Of a DNA stretch of 6,040 nucleotides, positions 5,384 to 6,040 are shown in pieces. A program made the translations under genes and the position numbers. Within the stretch, counting starts at the first letter, position 1; each line of letters starts with the position of its first letter. The notes beneath the pieces are model-generated. The model searched no databases. It saw nothing but the letters and a program-made list of their open reading frames with translations, and was not told where the DNA came from. Source of the DNA: Roseovarius sp. UBA3070 (lineage in GTDB: Bacteria; Pseudomonadota; Alphaproteobacteria; Rhodobacterales; Rhodobacteraceae); NCBI GenBank assembly GCA_002366775.1, contig DFBW01000117.1, positions 1 to 6,040 of the forward strand. The letters run 5' to 3'.

Positions 5384-6040
5384 CTAACGATCGACGCCAC
5401 CAGTATTGTCATTTGGCGTGATCTCGCCCGACCGCAGTAAATCTCTGAATATGCCGTCAATCGCCGATTCCGGTTCGAGCTGGCGCTGGGGCACTGGCTC
5501 GGGCTGTTGTTCGTTCAACCCGCCAGAGCGGCGCGACATCGGCAGTGGCTTTGCGGGCAGACCTGCGTGCACGCGGATCATGGTCTCGTGCCAGATTTCA
5601 GCGGGCAATCCGCCGCCTGTTACCCCTTTCAGGGGCTTGTTGTCATCGTTCCCCATCCAGACACCGGCCACATAATCCGCCGTGAACCCCAGGAACCACG
5701 CATCGCGCGCGGCCTGAGTGGTGCCGGTTTTGCCCGCCGCCTGCCTGTCGAGCAGTTTTGCGCGTTTACCGGTGCCATTGTCGATCACCTGGTTCATCAT
5801 ATAAATCAGCTCTTGCGCGGCATCACGTTGGATCACCCGTTCGCCGATGCCACCACCAGTGCCCATCAATGGCTCGTCATCCCCCAAAAGGCGCAGCTCA
5901 ACCAGCCCATAAGGCGTCACGGACGACCCGCCATTCAAAATGCCCGCATAAGCCCCCGACATTTCGATAAATGTGCTTTCAGATGCGCCCAGCGCCAAAG
6001 CAGGCCCTGCCGCCAGATCGCTTTCAATGCCAAACTCGCT
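5384..6040 (-). CDS. Class A penicillin-binding protein (PBP1A type), C-terminal part
   Basis: The last 218 codons of a gene whose start lies beyond the right edge; the frame is open to the final base. It is the distal transpeptidase domain of a bifunctional glycosyltransferase/transpeptidase that polymerises and cross-links peptidoglycan at the inner membrane. The visible part begins with a block like FGIESDL...PALALGASE and continues with EMSGAYAGILNGG, as in PBP1A proteins. The active-site KTGTT motif is encoded at 5717-5731, followed by DAWFLGFTADYVAGVWMGND and GGGLPAEIWHETM, all typical of this class. The catalytic SxxK and SxN motifs and the glycosyltransferase domain are outside the window. 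After the domain there is a Pro/Gln/Glu-rich linker and a short helix-like end (AIDGIFRDLLRSGEI). It converges on mlaC with a 65-bp gap, so it is a separate transcription unit. Confidence 0.93.
   Translation of the reverse strand, partial: SEFGIESDLAAGPALALGASESTFIEMSGAYAGILNGGSSVTPYGLVELRLLGDDEPLMGTGGGIGERVIQRDAAQELIYMMNQVIDNGTGKRAKLLDRQAAGKTGTTQAARDAWFLGFTADYVAGVWMGNDDNKPLKGVTGGGLPAEIWHETMIRVHAGLPAKPLPMSRRSGGLNEQQPEPVPQRQLEPESAIDGIFRDLLRSGEITPNDNTGGVDR

Noticed and set aside
1..6040. tRNA, rRNA, CRISPR, insertion sequence or phage features
   Set aside because: No cloverleaf-like stretch, spaced direct repeats, transposase motifs or long terminal inverted repeats were seen by eye on either strand.

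Overview
The window reads as an ordinary stretch of chromosome from an alphaproteobacterium, most likely of the Rhodobacteraceae/Roseobacter group. The reasons are the moderately high GC (mid-50s percent by eye), the protein flavours (a PrtD/PrtE-type secretion pair, a Tat-type MlaC, a roughly 150-residue RidA-family protein beside a glycerophosphodiesterase) and tightly packed genes with 4-bp stop/start overlaps. I see no rRNA, tRNA, CRISPR array, insertion sequence or phage gene. This placement is inference from family resemblance, not from a search.

Layout, left to right. (1) 1-562, minus strand: a RidA-family protein (101-562) is followed, with an ATGA overlap, by the first 34 codons of a glycerophosphodiester phosphodiesterase that runs off the left edge. 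(2) 563-727: a 165-bp gap holding the ridA-family ribosome site and three closely spaced palindromes. (3) 728-3762, minus strand: a two-gene type I secretion operon, an inner-membrane permease/ATPase (2029-3762) and, overlapping it by 4 bp, its HlyD/PrtE-type periplasmic adaptor (728-2032). No TolC-type outer-membrane channel or RTX substrate is visible. (4) 3763-3940: a divergent control region with a perfect 7-6-7 inverted repeat. (5) About 3941-5318, plus strand: an mlaA-mlaC operon, the outer-membrane lipoprotein and the periplasmic phospholipid carrier of the Mla lipid-asymmetry system, overlapping by 11 bp. (6) 5319-5383: a short convergent gap with weak terminator-like hairpins. (7) 5384-6040, minus strand: the C-terminal part of a class A penicillin-binding protein of PBP1A type, whose start lies beyond the right edge.

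The common theme is the cell envelope: protein export (PrtD/PrtE type), phospholipid trafficking (MlaA/MlaC), peptidoglycan synthesis (PBP1A) and glycerophosphodiester breakdown. The secretion operon and the mla operon diverge from one shared intergenic region, so a common regulator is possible but unproven. I found no convincing undescribed system. The observations most worth a second look are the inverted repeat between the divergent operons, the palindrome cluster downstream of the secretion operon, the twin-arginine signal on MlaC and the regular tyrosine/acid tail of MlaA.
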